This document shows positions 11,258 through 21,748 of a stretch of DNA of 64,000 bases, one piece after another. The stretch comes from Coprinopsis marcescibilis (Eukaryota; Basidiomycota; Agaricomycetes; Agaricales; Psathyrellaceae): NCBI GenBank assembly GCA_004369085.1, contig ML210147.1:1054001-1118000 (forward strand). Reading direction: 5' to 3'. Made by a program: the position numbers and the translations under genes. A model generated the notes under the pieces. That model saw only the letters and a list, made by a program, of their open reading frames with translations, ran no database searches and had not been told where the DNA came from. The number at the start of each line of letters is the position of its first letter. Position 1 is the stretch's first letter.

Positions 11258-12929
11258 TCATGCTGGCGTATAAGACGGTGGAAGTTCCTCGACAGCAACA
11301 CCGGGTCCTTCACCACTATTGGGTAGACGGATTCCGCTATCGTTGTGTTGCAAAAGCTGCACATGACTTGACGACCCGACTGTTGAGCTTAAACCTGGGG
11401 CTTGATCCATAGCAGCGTATTTTTGGGCCAGGCGAGTCTTCTCAGATACAGGGTTGCCCTGGGTTATAGAGGGCTGGGGTTGTAGGCTTCGAGTGTCCGA
11501 GGCACCCGACGATTCACTGGGATGTGAGTGTGATGTGCCTTCAGCCCCTGAGAATGGATTCCATGAGGCTCGTACAGGGCGGGGGTGTGAGGGATGGAGG
11601 GATGCGTTTTGGTCCAGTGATCCAGGATAAAGAGAGGAGCCGTAGGCTGAAGATGAGTTGGAGGGGAGATTTGGTAGATTCAACGGGGTGCCGTATCTGA
11701 GAGGTTGAAGTGTGGGGGCATGCTGTGGGTAAGTCGAAGCCATATGTGGGCTGGGTTCGTATCTTGATGCAGGGTAATCTACACCGATGTTGATTACAGG
11801 CGTCAGCTCTTGCTGCCTCCTGAGCTTCTTCCTATACAAAATCCACCCCGACACGAGGATGATAAGCAGGGCTGCCACACCACCCACGATTCCTCCCGCA
11901 ATGGCACCCACGTTTGGCTTTGTCGTGACTGTTGCTTTCCCGAAAGGTGAGTCCGGACTCGTTCCGCCGAGCGGCACGACATCCCCGCCCTCAATGACTA
12001 GTCTGTCGAGGACAAGTGGTGCGGAGAACCCCATGTAAGTGACGTTGAGACGGTGTTTTCCAGCAGGAAAAGTGTCAGTTTCGAAGAGGATTCGATTCCC
12101 GCTGTTGAATTCGCCACGGGCGAGACCCAAGATGGTAAAAGGGACTGGCTCTCCATCGTCCAACGTGTAAAGCCCTGTTGACGTTCCTGCAGGTTGGTCT
12201 CGAACTGTCTCCGAAACCCAGATGACCTTGGTGCCTGACCTTGAGCATCAGTAATGAACTAGCCTGGCTTGAGATCAAATAGAGCATACCATGGAAATCA
12301 AGGATTACAGACGCTCCTGCCTGGGTGGTAAACCGATAATCCCCACCCTCAGGTCCATCCCATTTCCCGCTCACGTAAAGAAAATCCTCGTCCAGAGGAT
12401 TCACTTGGACAGTAGAATTTGGGGGAAGCTGTGCGATTACAGGCCGAACAGAGATCCTGTCCACCCAGAATGGAAGCTCTTCTGAGGCTTCGACCTCGAC
12501 CGACAGCAAATGACGTCCATTAGATAGGCCCGACTGGCTGCACAGTCCAAAGTTGTTCATTTGAGGCGTGCTTGTTGGTAAGGATGCCATTGCATTCTCC
12601 ACGAGCTCTCCATCGACAGAGCACGTCCAGTTCGCAGATATCATATGGGTGCTCGTGAAGTTAAAGGTGTTTACCCTTCCTGCTAAGCTAACGAAGTCAC
12701 CTAGAGGCAATCAAAGCGTTAATTCAAGCGGTGGCGGGAACTGAAGATTCTTACCAACAAAAGAGAACTCCATGGACGCTCGATTGGCAAAGGTCCCATG
12801 TTGAGTTCCCTGCCAAACCAGTCCCCTGTCACTGGAGAACCTATCAAAGCTCTCAAACCACCCCTCGCTGTAGGACACACCCTTCGCAATGTCCGTGTCG
12901 TCGTAATAAACCAGGCGCACACGAGACAT
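11258..12929 (-). CDS. Family member C: single-pass membrane protein, two ectodomain modules, PPxY tail
   Basis: Three exons (12929-12755, 12700-12290, 12234-11258) encode 520 residues. Module 1 is MSRVRLVYYDDTDIAKGVSY, GLVWQGTQHGT, FSFVG, then NWTCSVDG and FGLCSQSGLS, and PFWVDRISVRPV. Module 2 is VNPLDEDFLYVSGKW, ASVILDFHGTKVIW, YTLDDGEP and FETDTFPAGKHRLNVTYMG. The helix is VGAIAGGIVGGVAALLIILV followed by RKKLRR. The tail contains SEKTRLAQKYAAMDQ and ends LLQHNDSGIR and VEELPPSYTPA. No cleavable signal peptide is present, although the Cys pair and Asn-x-Ser/Thr sites suggest an exposed domain. Ligand and partners are unknown. Confidence 0.87.
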
Positions 12930-14077
12930 GCTATCGATGGCAATGGGTTGCAGGAGGCGTAAGTAGTGGCGAGTGGGTAGTAAAAAGGAAGTGATGGAAT
13001 CCTTGCATGCCCACCGCCCACTTTCACTATGTCTTCTTGATGTCTTCTTTCGCGGGTTTGACGGTTACTGTTGTATTGTAACCACAAGTTCCACGAGTCG
13101 CAGTTGCCATAAGATCTTGATTTTTGTGGCAATGCCCGCTACCACCTCACTTTGAGTTCCGCTCTAAAATCACCCGAATCTTCTCCTCAAAGGATTTGCG
13201 CTCGTCGTAACAATTCACTGTTATGCAGTCACGACAATAGGGGATCCATTCACTCACCGTTTACTTGTAAATGCTTATAATACTTACCCAATTGTACTAG
13301 GGAGCTGTTCATTATGATGTTGAACCTTTTGGGCTGTGCCAGCTTGAATGATCGCACATAGCTCGTATGTTGCATGGGCATTGATCACCGTACACATTAC
13401 ACAGCAACAAGAATACGTTGGGCGCTGAAATCAATTATCTGGAGCATGACACCAAATGAGCGTGTTTAAAGCAGCTACTAATTCAGCGAGTTAAGTCTCA
13501 CCATATTCGAAGTTTACGCCAACACGCGAGCAGGTGCCAGACCAAACGTAAGTAGTAGGAGGTAGTAAGTCAGTCGTTCCCACGCCAAGGGAGTTGCCGG
13601 GAACTTGACTCCGGCGCTTCTTGGCAGATATGTTTGAACAAGTTAGCGCCGGTTTACCGAAGAATGGCACCTCTGAATATTACTCGCGGTCAAGGGTGTC
13701 AAATGGATGGGGCAATCTGGTACTTGGTCCAGCGAATTTGCCCCTTTGCATAGTATCCTGTATATTGAATTTGTCCCCGGTGCTCAACTCCAAGTCGTCA
13801 CCAACATCCATAACCTAGAGATTTGTTTCGTTTGGAGAAACAACGGCTGCGGACTCGAAAGTACAGGCACAAATTACTGAAATTTTAGCAGGAGCGGTAT
13901 TCGAATTTGCCAAGGAATCGAGAAGTTCGACGATCATGAATTAGATATGTAGATGATGTGATGTGTGGCTGTAAGAGCAAAGATGGGACGGAGAATACGA
14001 ACCAGGTGCAACTCCAAGGATTGAACAATTCAAACAGGACGTAATGACTGTATTTACTATGTCCATACTACTAGTCC
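12930..14077. other. Intergenic, upstream of member C and downstream of D
   Basis: These 1148 bp have no supported gene. A plus-strand reading frame at 13621-13818 has no motif and no splice partners. The side next to C must contain its promoter. Confidence 0.4.
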
Positions 14078-15664
14078 TCATGCCACCGTATAGGATGGTG
14101 GTAGCTCTTCAACAATATCACCTGCAGGCTCTCGGTCATTATGGAGACGTATACCGCTGTCGTCATGCTGAAGGAGCTGTACGCGGCTGGCACTCCGGTC
14201 CAATGCACTGTGGCTCTGAGAAAGGCTGGCCTTCTCCGAGTCTGCACCACTCTGACCCGTGCTGCTGGAGAAAGCGGTGGAAGGTGGCTGAAACTCTGTG
14301 CCTTTGTAAAAGAATGTGGGCTGTTCGCGTAGTGCGCCTGAGCGGACAGATTGTGAAGATTGGGGGGACAGTGTGCGGTCCAGACTTCCGGTGAAGGAGT
14401 TCGATGACCGTAGTGTACTTCCGTACCTCAGGGGCTGGAGCGTCCCGCTACGTCCAATGTCGTATGTAGTAGCAACTAACAGGTCTGGTTTGAATCCTTC
14501 CACCACAGCGGCACCATCATCCACCACCTTGGCCTTTCGAGTCTTCTTGTTATACAGGAACCACCCCAGACCGAGAAGGAGCGCAAGCCCTACAACAGCT
14601 CCTACAACACCACCAGCAATGGCTCCCGCCTTTGACGGAGGAGGCGGGTTAATGGTCTTTGCGAATGGCGAATCTAAACTGGTCCCGCCAAGAGCTAAAA
14701 TATCTCCGCCTTCAACCACAAGCCTGTCAAGGACAAGAGGCGCCGAGTAGCCAAGGAAAGTAACGTTGAGACGATGTTTCCCAGCTGGGAAGCTGTCCGT
14801 TTCAAACAGAACACGACTTCCAACGGGGTCATCCCCGCGACCAATGCCAGAGATGTTGAAAACCACCGGCTCCCGGTCATCCAATGTGTAAACCCCTGTC
14901 GAGCGTCCAGCAGGTTGGTCACGGAGCGCCTCCGAAACCCATATGACTTTGGTGCCTGTCCTTGAAGATCAGCTTTTGACCGCTACTTCCGAAACGTATC
15001 TGAGGGACATAACACACCATGGAAGTCGAGAATCACAGAAGCGCCCGGATGGGTCGTGAAGCGATAGTCTCCGCCTGTAGGCCCACTCCACGTTCCGCTC
15101 AGGTATAAGAAGTCCTCGTCAAGGGGCTGAAGCTGCACGGTCGGATTTTCTGGGGGTCGCTCCACAATAGGCCGGACACTGATCCTATCCGCATAGAAAG
15201 GTAGTTCCTGCGATGCTTCGACCTCCACCGAGAACGTATGCCTTCCCGCTGATAGATCAGACTTGCTACAAAGTCCGTAGTTATTAATTTGAGTTGTTCG
15301 ATTTGGTAGGTTTTGCATGGCGTCCTCCACTGGCTCTCCATCAACGAAGCACCTCCAAGTAGGTGTCAATAGCTTGTTATCCGTCCCGTTGATACCTTGT
15401 ATCCTCCCTGTGAGACTGACTGAAGCTCCTAAGAGATCCGAGAACAAGGTCATAATTCTACTCCAGCTCATAGCGGCGAAACGACCAACCAATGAAAGAA
15501 AATGATAGCGATGCTTGGCTGGCACGAGTACCATGTTGAGTTCCCTTCCAGACCAGTCCCTTGTCTTCAGAGAACGAGTCAAAGCTTTCGAACCATCCTG
15601 CGCTGTAGTTTAAGCCGGCAGATATGTCGGTGTCGTCGTAATACGTCAGGCGAGGACGGGACAT
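14078..15664 (-). CDS. Family member D: single-pass membrane protein, two ectodomain modules, PPxY tail
   Basis: Three exons (15664-15490, 15428-15018, 14955-14078) give 487 residues. The start is MSRPRLTYYDDTDISAGLNY. Module 1 holds TWRCFVDGEPVEDAMQNLPN, YGLCSKSDLS and PFYADRISVRPIV. Module 2 holds VQLQPLDEDFLYLSGTW, HPGASVILDFHG, YTLDDREP and FETDSFPAGKHRLNVTFLG. The helix is AGAIAGGVVGAVVGLALLLG with NKKTRK behind it. The tail ends LLQHDDSGIR and VEELPPSYTVA. The ectodomain is very close to that of E, also at the nucleotide level, so D and E are recent tandem duplicates. Their tails differ far more, apart from the terminal signature. No signal peptide is seen. Confidence 0.87.
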
Positions 15665-16313
15665 TCAGACTAACTGAGCGGTCTGGGTGAAAAGAAAGGG
15701 AGGGAGAAACGGTTGTGAGAGTTCTAAATACTTCATGCGCCTTCGCTACCTAGAACTATGGTCTACCGCCACCGGGAACATTATCAGCAGTGTGTGTTAC
15801 ACGCGCATAGCATGGGATGCTCGGGCTCATTCTCCGGAAAGGAAAGTGTCGAACAATCACACAAAGTTACAACTGAGGAACTGTCTCCTTAGATCTGATA
15901 GTCACTTTGCGCAATTCAATGTGCAATGTGGTCAATTGCTAAAGCTCCCTATTGAATTAACAAGTTCTGAGAAAAGCAAACTGCTTTCAAGTTTTTGCGG
16001 CACGTTCTCTGATGTCGTGCGCCAGGGAAATTGATGACAATCAAAACCATCAAGCGCCCGTCTGACCTCAGTAAAAGCCCCGGACTCGGATATATGCCAA
16101 TCTGCCACAGGGCCTGGATGCTTTCGCCGTCGAATGATAGCAGCTAATATACCTGTATATTAAGAACTTGAACATCAAGCTTTAGGCACGTACGCTAGTG
16201 TAGATATACTAGGGGCAAGGATAGGATGGGTTGCTGGCATGCCTCGGGGCGATACTACACGACGAGGAACATATGGGGAAGAGGACCAACTTGGAAAGAG
16301 AGAACGCCAGTAC
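15665..16313. other. Intergenic, upstream of D and downstream of E
   Basis: No gene is supported in these 649 bp. A purine-rich run, pyrimidine-rich on the coding strand, lies next to the start of D at about 15685-15710. This is a typical fungal promoter-proximal composition. Confidence 0.35.
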
Positions 16314-17922
16314 TTATGCTGGCGTGTACGATGGAGGCAATTCTTCAACAACCATACCGGGGGTATAGGTACCGTCGGGTAGGCGAACACCACTGTCGTT
16401 GTGTTGCATAAGTTGAACCTGACTCGAAGATGCATCAGCTGAACCGGTTGAGCTGGACATCCCTCCCTGATCCATCCTAGCATACTTCTGAGCAAGGCGC
16501 GTCTTTTCTGAGACTGCGCTGTCGTGAGGTATATTTGAGTAACTGGTCGAAGGCAGTTGAGGTCCTGGGCCTTTGACGTAGTTTCCGGTGAGAAATGGCT
16601 CTCTTGTTGGTCCGAGATACGACGATTGGAAGGATGGTGTGCGGTCCAGCGACCCGGAAAAGGCTGATGCTCCGCTGACGGAAGCAGCATGACTGGGTTG
16701 TTGGACTGATAGACTGCCTTCGAATGGGCTCAGCTTGTACCCTACCCCTGAGGGCTGGGTTCCACCGTTAATATCCATCACATGGGCCAACTCTTGCTGT
16801 CGCCGAGCTCTCCTCTTGAAGAAGAGCCACACCAGTGCACCAAGGGCGAGAATCCCCGCTATGCCGCCCACAACACCACCGGCAATAGGCCCAACATTTG
16901 GCTGTGATGGTGCAGTGATGGTATTCCTTCCGAAAGGAGAATCAAGGCTGGTTCCCCCAAGGGCAACAATGTCGCCCCCTTCAATCACTAGCCTATCCAA
17001 AGCCAGCGGCGCTGAAAAACCCAGATAAGTGACACTGAGACGATGCTTTCCGGCCGCTAAAGTGTCGGTTTCGAAAAGGACGCGATTACCGAGGCTTGAT
17101 TGGCCGGAGATGTTGAAAGTCACTGGCTCTTGGTCATCCAGCGTGTACATCCCAGTTGATTGCCCTGTAGGTTGTCCGCGAGGAATTTCCGAAATCCATG
17201 TGACCTTGGTACCTGTTTTTGAGCAATTAACATCAGCCCTTGGTCTTTACCGCCACTGTATTTTCTTAAGTAACACACCGTGGAAATCTAGGATCACAGA
17301 AGCGCCGGGATGGGTCGTGAAACGATAGTCGCCATTTTCAGGCCCACCCCACATTCCGTTGATGTATAAAAAATCTTCGTCAAGGGGCTGGAGTTGCACA
17401 GTCGGATTCTCGGGCGGTTGCTCAACAATAGGCCTGACACTGATCCTATCCACCCAGAATGGTAGTTGCTCCGACGCTTGGGCATCAACTGACAGCATAT
17501 GTCGTCCCGGCGACAAACCTAACTTGCTACAAAGTCCGAAGTTGTTCACTTGAGCTGTGCGATTTGGTAGGTTTTGCATGGCATTCTCCACGGGCTCTCC
17601 ATCAACGAAGCACCTCCAAGTGGGTGTCAATATCACGCCATCCGTCGTCCTGTTGACGGCTTCTATCCTGCCTGTAAGAGCAAATGAAGTTCCTAGGAGA
17701 TCGTGCAAGATTAGACCGATGCATGCGTGCAAATATGCGAGGAGACCAACCAACGAAAGAAAAAGACAGCGACGCTTGGCTCCTAGTGCTATGTTGCGTT
17801 CCTTTCCAAACCAGACCCCTATCATTGGAGAATGAATCAAAGCTTTCGAACCATCCATCGCTGTACTTCAAGCCGGAGGAAAGGTCAGAATCGTCATAGT
17901 ACACAAGGCGCGAACGGGACAT
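16314..17922 (-). CDS. Family member E: single-pass membrane protein, two ectodomain modules, PPxY tail
   Basis: Three exons (17922-17751, 17692-17279, 17212-16314) give 494 residues. Module 1: MSRSRLVYYDDSDLSSGLKY, TWRCFVDGEPVENAMQNLPN, FGLCSKLGLS, PFWVDRISVRPIV. Module 2: VQLQPLDEDFLYINGMW, HPGASVILDFHG, YTLDDQEP, FETDTLAAGKHRLSVTYLG. The helix is VGPIAGGVVGGIAGILALGA followed by FKRRARR. The tail has RRQQELAHVMDING, SEKTRLAQKYARMDQ and ends LMQHNDSGVR and VEELPPSYTPA. The start at 17922 is chosen over an in-frame ATG at 17940 because the MSR start matches the other members. Exon 1 is one codon shorter than in C and D. Confidence 0.87.
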
Positions 17923-18438
17923 CGAGCGTAGAATCAGCAAGGGGTTAAAGGAGCGAAAGGAGTGAAAAGAGTGAGAGTGAAGGGAGCGAAGAAAGGGAGT
18001 GGTCTGGAGTTGGCTTACCTTTAGAGCGTTCTCTGACTTCCGGTTTTCCGTGGTTGCGAAGTCCTGCCTGGTGCTAATAGTTGCCAGCAGGACACAGATT
18101 CAAATTCGCTTGATGCGGGGTTAAATAATTTCGTTATCTCGAAAGTAGATGAAAAGCTGATTCCGATTCTGGTTATTTCGCTGCTGATCATGCATTGTAC
18201 GATGTGGGTCTGTTTCTCCTCAGCGTTAACAGCCTTCCTGAAAAGGCAAGGTCCAGAGCTATTGAGGACGCGTAAGCATTCTTGGCAGGATATTACCAGC
18301 CTGGTACAGACAGCGAGGGGCGGTTACTGTGAGGCTGAGCGCAAACATGATCTCTCGTGCCACTCGGCTCCCCGTAATGCAGATGGTTCAGCATGGTTCA
18401 TGACTTTGTGTACACCTCTTGTCAGCTCAAAGGACAGG
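17923..18438. promoter_or_regulatory. Upstream region of member E with pyrimidine tract
   Basis: No gene is supported in these 516 bp. From about 17947 to 18003 the plus strand is almost all purine, with repeated gaaaggagtg-like units. On the coding strand of E this is a long CT-rich tract just before the start, a common fungal core-promoter or leader element. Confidence 0.4.
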
Positions 18439-19988
18439 CTATGCAATTGTATAGGAAGGCGGGAGCTCCTCAACCATAACCCCAGACCCTTGACCACCTG
18501 AACCAAGTCGTATCCCACTGTCATCGTGATGAAGAACTTCCACCCTATCCGGTGCCCCATAAGAATCGGGTTGATGCTGCGAGCTTGAGCCAACAGCAAC
18601 GGCATCCAAAGCTGCGTATCTTTGAGCCAGGCGGGCTTTAGTGGCCACAGCGTCATCTTGACCGTTGACTCTGGGAGGCGATGCTGAGCCGTGTACAGGG
18701 GGCGGACTGGAGGTCGGATTCGGGGCTTCCTTCGCATACACGGCTCCATAGTGTGATGCGTGACTTTCTTGATAGGTTGCCGGCTTTTCAGACCCAAAAC
18801 CGTAGCCCATCGTAGTAGGGAAGGGCGCTTCAACGTCCAGAACGGGTGCCAATTCTTCCGCCTTTGCCCTCCTCTTCCGGTATAAAATCCATCCTGCTAA
18901 AAGCAGCAACATTGCTACGACCCCTCCAACAACACCTCCGATGATCCCTCCAACATTCGAAGTCCCGCTCGACCTACCCCGTGGTGCAAACGGGGACTCG
19001 AGGCTGGTTCCACCCAGTGCCAATATGTCCCCTGATTCGACCATCAGCCTGTCCAAAACGAGCGGCGCAGAAAACCCGAGGTAGGTGACGTTGAGACGGT
19101 GCTTTCCATGCGTAAATGATTGTGTTTCGAAAAGAACGCGATTCCCGAGATTCCGCCCGCCAGGGGCAAGTCCAGTAATGTTGAAAACAACTGGATCATT
19201 GTCATCGAGGGTGTAGATCCCTTGGGACAATCCGGTGGGCTGTCCAGAGAGTGTGTCAGAAATCCAGGTGAGCTTCGTGCCTGTATTGCTTGTGTCAGTT
19301 CCGTGGCGTCCGTAAAAACAGAATTTCTGTGGAGTGCATACCATGAAAATCGAGAAGTACGGATGCGCCGGGTTCTGTTGTGAATCTATACTGGGACCCT
19401 TCGGGACTCTCCCATCTCCCCGTCGCATACCGCAAGTCCTCGTCAAGAGGATCTACTTGAACAGTGACGTTTTGAGGGAGTTGATTTGGAGGGGGTCGTA
19501 CACTGAACCTGTCCACCCAAAATGGGAAAGCTTGAGACGCCTGTACTTCAATAGAAAGTAAATGGCGTGTTTCAGACAATCCGCTTCGGCTGCAGAGGCG
19601 GAAGTTATTCAATGAGACGGCTGTGTCTGAAATGTTGTCCATTGCGTTGGGGACCCGTTCTCCATCTATACGACATGTCCAGTTCGAAGACCGGGCCTCC
19701 CCTCTTATCATCGTCGTTTCAACTCTCCCAGCCACGAAAATGGAAGTTCCTAATCATCAAGGTCAAAATCTGGCGCGCAGCATTGACAAAGGTTTCGAGT
19801 TACATACCGATAAATGAGAACGTCATGGAGGCTTGCCCGGCAAATGTTCCGTGATGTGTTCCGCGATGAACGAGGCCAGCATCGTTCGAGAATGAATCGT
19901 TCCTCTGGAACCACTCGTCACTGTAGCTAATCCCGCTTGCGAGATCAGAGTCGTCATAATAAACACTTCGCGGAGGTTGGCCAGCCAT
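18439..19988 (-). CDS. Family member F: single-pass membrane protein, two ectodomain modules, PPxY tail
   Basis: Three exons (19988-19808, 19749-19342, 19280-18439) give 476 residues. The start MAGQPPRSVYYDDSDLAS replaces the usual MSR. Module 1 continues with GLVHRGTHHGT, FSFIG, NWTCRIDGERVPNAM, FRLCSRSGLS and PFWVDRFSVRP. Module 2: VQVDPLDEDLRYATGRW, ASVLLDFHG, YTLDDNDP, FETQSFTHGKHRLNVTYLG. The helix is VGGIIGGVVGGVVAMLLLLA with RKRRAK behind it. The tail has TKARLAQRYAALDA and ends VLHHDDSGIR and VEELPPSYTIA. It is the last member of the left array; the next gene upstream is an unrelated secreted protein. Confidence 0.86.
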
Positions 19989-20663
19989 AGGGGTAGGTGG
20001 AGAAAGCACAGTATGGAGTGGGTCTAAGTGCCCTGTTTTATCCCGTTTCCCTTGCACAGCGACGAGTATGCCTTGACAAGCAATGAGTGAGTGTTTGTGA
20101 TCTTCTGATGGCTGTCGCCAAGGGCTGGGTGCTTCATTCACTTGCGTTTGAGAGGATGAAGACTTGGAGTGGCGGAGGTTGATGCGCCGGTTATATTTTT
20201 AGGCGTTTTCAGATTGAGGTGTCAATATTGCTGCGTCGCTCTAGGTTTGGTATGTTTCATTCAGTAAGACAGATATCTAAGTCGCGGATCGAAGTTGATG
20301 TCGGATTCGATTTAGCCTTTGATAGCGGGAGAAGCGGTTGGAAATGATTGAATGTTGGTTGTGGTGGAGCTGCGAAGACGATGGCTGTGAGGTTGCAAAG
20401 ATTCCACCGAGTTGTAAGCGCCTGAGGCTTGAAGCCTGTCGCTCTTCTTCACAACCGCCTAACCCAGGGTTATCGTAGATGATCCGCGCCCCAAGGTCAG
20501 GGCTGGACGGTCGCCTCGGTTGCATGCTTGAGACCGGTTGATTCTTCTACTGAATTCGGCTGTGAATTGGGACCGAGCGACATACTGAGTCCATGCGAAT
20601 TATGTCAACAGTGCCCTTGCAATGGTAATCCGCGGATCGTACCTATATCATAATAAAACAAAG
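19989..20663. other. Intergenic, upstream of F
   Basis: These 675 bp contain no supported gene. An in-frame extension of F upstream of 19988 is open to 20141, but the residues match nothing in the other members, so it is taken as leader. Confidence 0.35.
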
Positions 20664-21402
20664 CTAACAGACGCCACGAAAGGGCCAGGACAGTGACTGG
20701 ACCAGATAGAAAACAGGGAACAAAGACACAAGGAGCCATAGAGATGTTGAACCATCCCCGAGGGCTGAAGAAGTCGAAGATGGAACGTTGCTGGTCGGCA
20801 CCACTTGCGGATTTGTCCCAGGCAAACTGGTCGGTAGAGGCGAGCCATAGGCACTAGAAGATGATGACAGGCCTCCTTCCGACGACGTGCTTGTAAGCGT
20901 CCTCCCTCCTTGAACCTCAACCCTCGAAACAATTTCCGTTTGTGTAGCCGTGCTTCCCTGGGCGATGATAGTACACACCGCAAAGTCATCCGAAAATGTG
21001 CATTGCTGGCCAATGGCAAAGCCAGCCTCCGAGTTAGAGTATGTGAATGACACTCCCCGGTCCTCTTCGACAAGGGTTGCTGTAAAACGTCATCTAAGCG
21101 AGGAATGCGTGCCATTGACCTCGTCTAACTTACCTGTACCGATGAAGTCGACCCTAGGGGTTATTCCTGGTGTCGATGCACCTTTCTGCAGCCGCCATGT
21201 CGTCCTTCCTTGCTCGTCGATGCCGACGATATCAGCACTGACCGGTACGGGCTCAAAGCCAGGAATATATAGCGACGTTTGTCCACGAACGCCTGTAAAA
21301 CCGATGAATTTCAGGATTATCAAGTAAAGAGCTATACACACTATTAACCACGCTAAATACCAATACCAGGTTCAAGATAATTTTATTCATAATCCGTGCC
21401 AT
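20664..21402 (-). CDS. Secreted, probably GPI-anchored small protein
   Basis: Three exons (21402-21342, 21292-21134, 21079-20664) give about 211 residues. The N-terminus is a signal peptide (MNKIILNLVLVFSVV, then NSVRGQ); a start at 21390 is equally possible. The mature region has TSLYIPGFEP, a TTWRL motif, DFIGTATLVEEDRG, and two Cys (IGQQCTFS, AVCTII). It is followed by a Ser/Thr-rich stretch (SSEGGLSSSSSAYGSPLP) and a hydrophobic C-terminal segment (LWLLVSLFPVFYLVQSLS). This is the layout of a GPI-anchored wall protein. The pattern resembles a common but uncharacterised Agaricomycete family. Function is unknown. Both introns are GT-AG. Confidence 0.75.
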
Positions 21403-21748
21403 TCTTGCTTGTGGGCCATGCCAATTTCCGATGGATGACGAGTCCGAACGAAGGACGCCTGGCACTTCGCCAAGCCGCCAGTGTCGGCGAAGAATTGATG
21501 ACATCATGCAACAGTTCAATCCCCCTTCACAACAACACTTTGAAGATTTACTACGACTTGACACTATACAGCATTTGTACACTAGAGCGTATGTTAAGAT
21601 ATAAGCGCAAAGGCAGGTCCTTGATGCGAATAAGATACAACAGAGTAGGTAGATTTGACGAAAAAAAGTCCAGTTACACGGAGTAAAACCCCCGGAAACT
21701 TCGGAAGCAGAAATAAGATAAAATATAGAAGATAGAATTTTACAACAG
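21403..21748. other. Intergenic between transcription factor 3' end and secreted protein
   Basis: These 346 bp lie between two minus-strand genes and must hold the 3' UTR of the transcription factor and the promoter of the secreted protein. No further feature was found. Confidence 0.35.

Noticed and set aside
6526..19988. CRISPR array, prokaryotic operon or integrated virus as explanation of the repeated units
   Set aside because: The units are spliced eukaryotic genes with diverged coding sequence; no direct-repeat/spacer pattern or viral gene is present.
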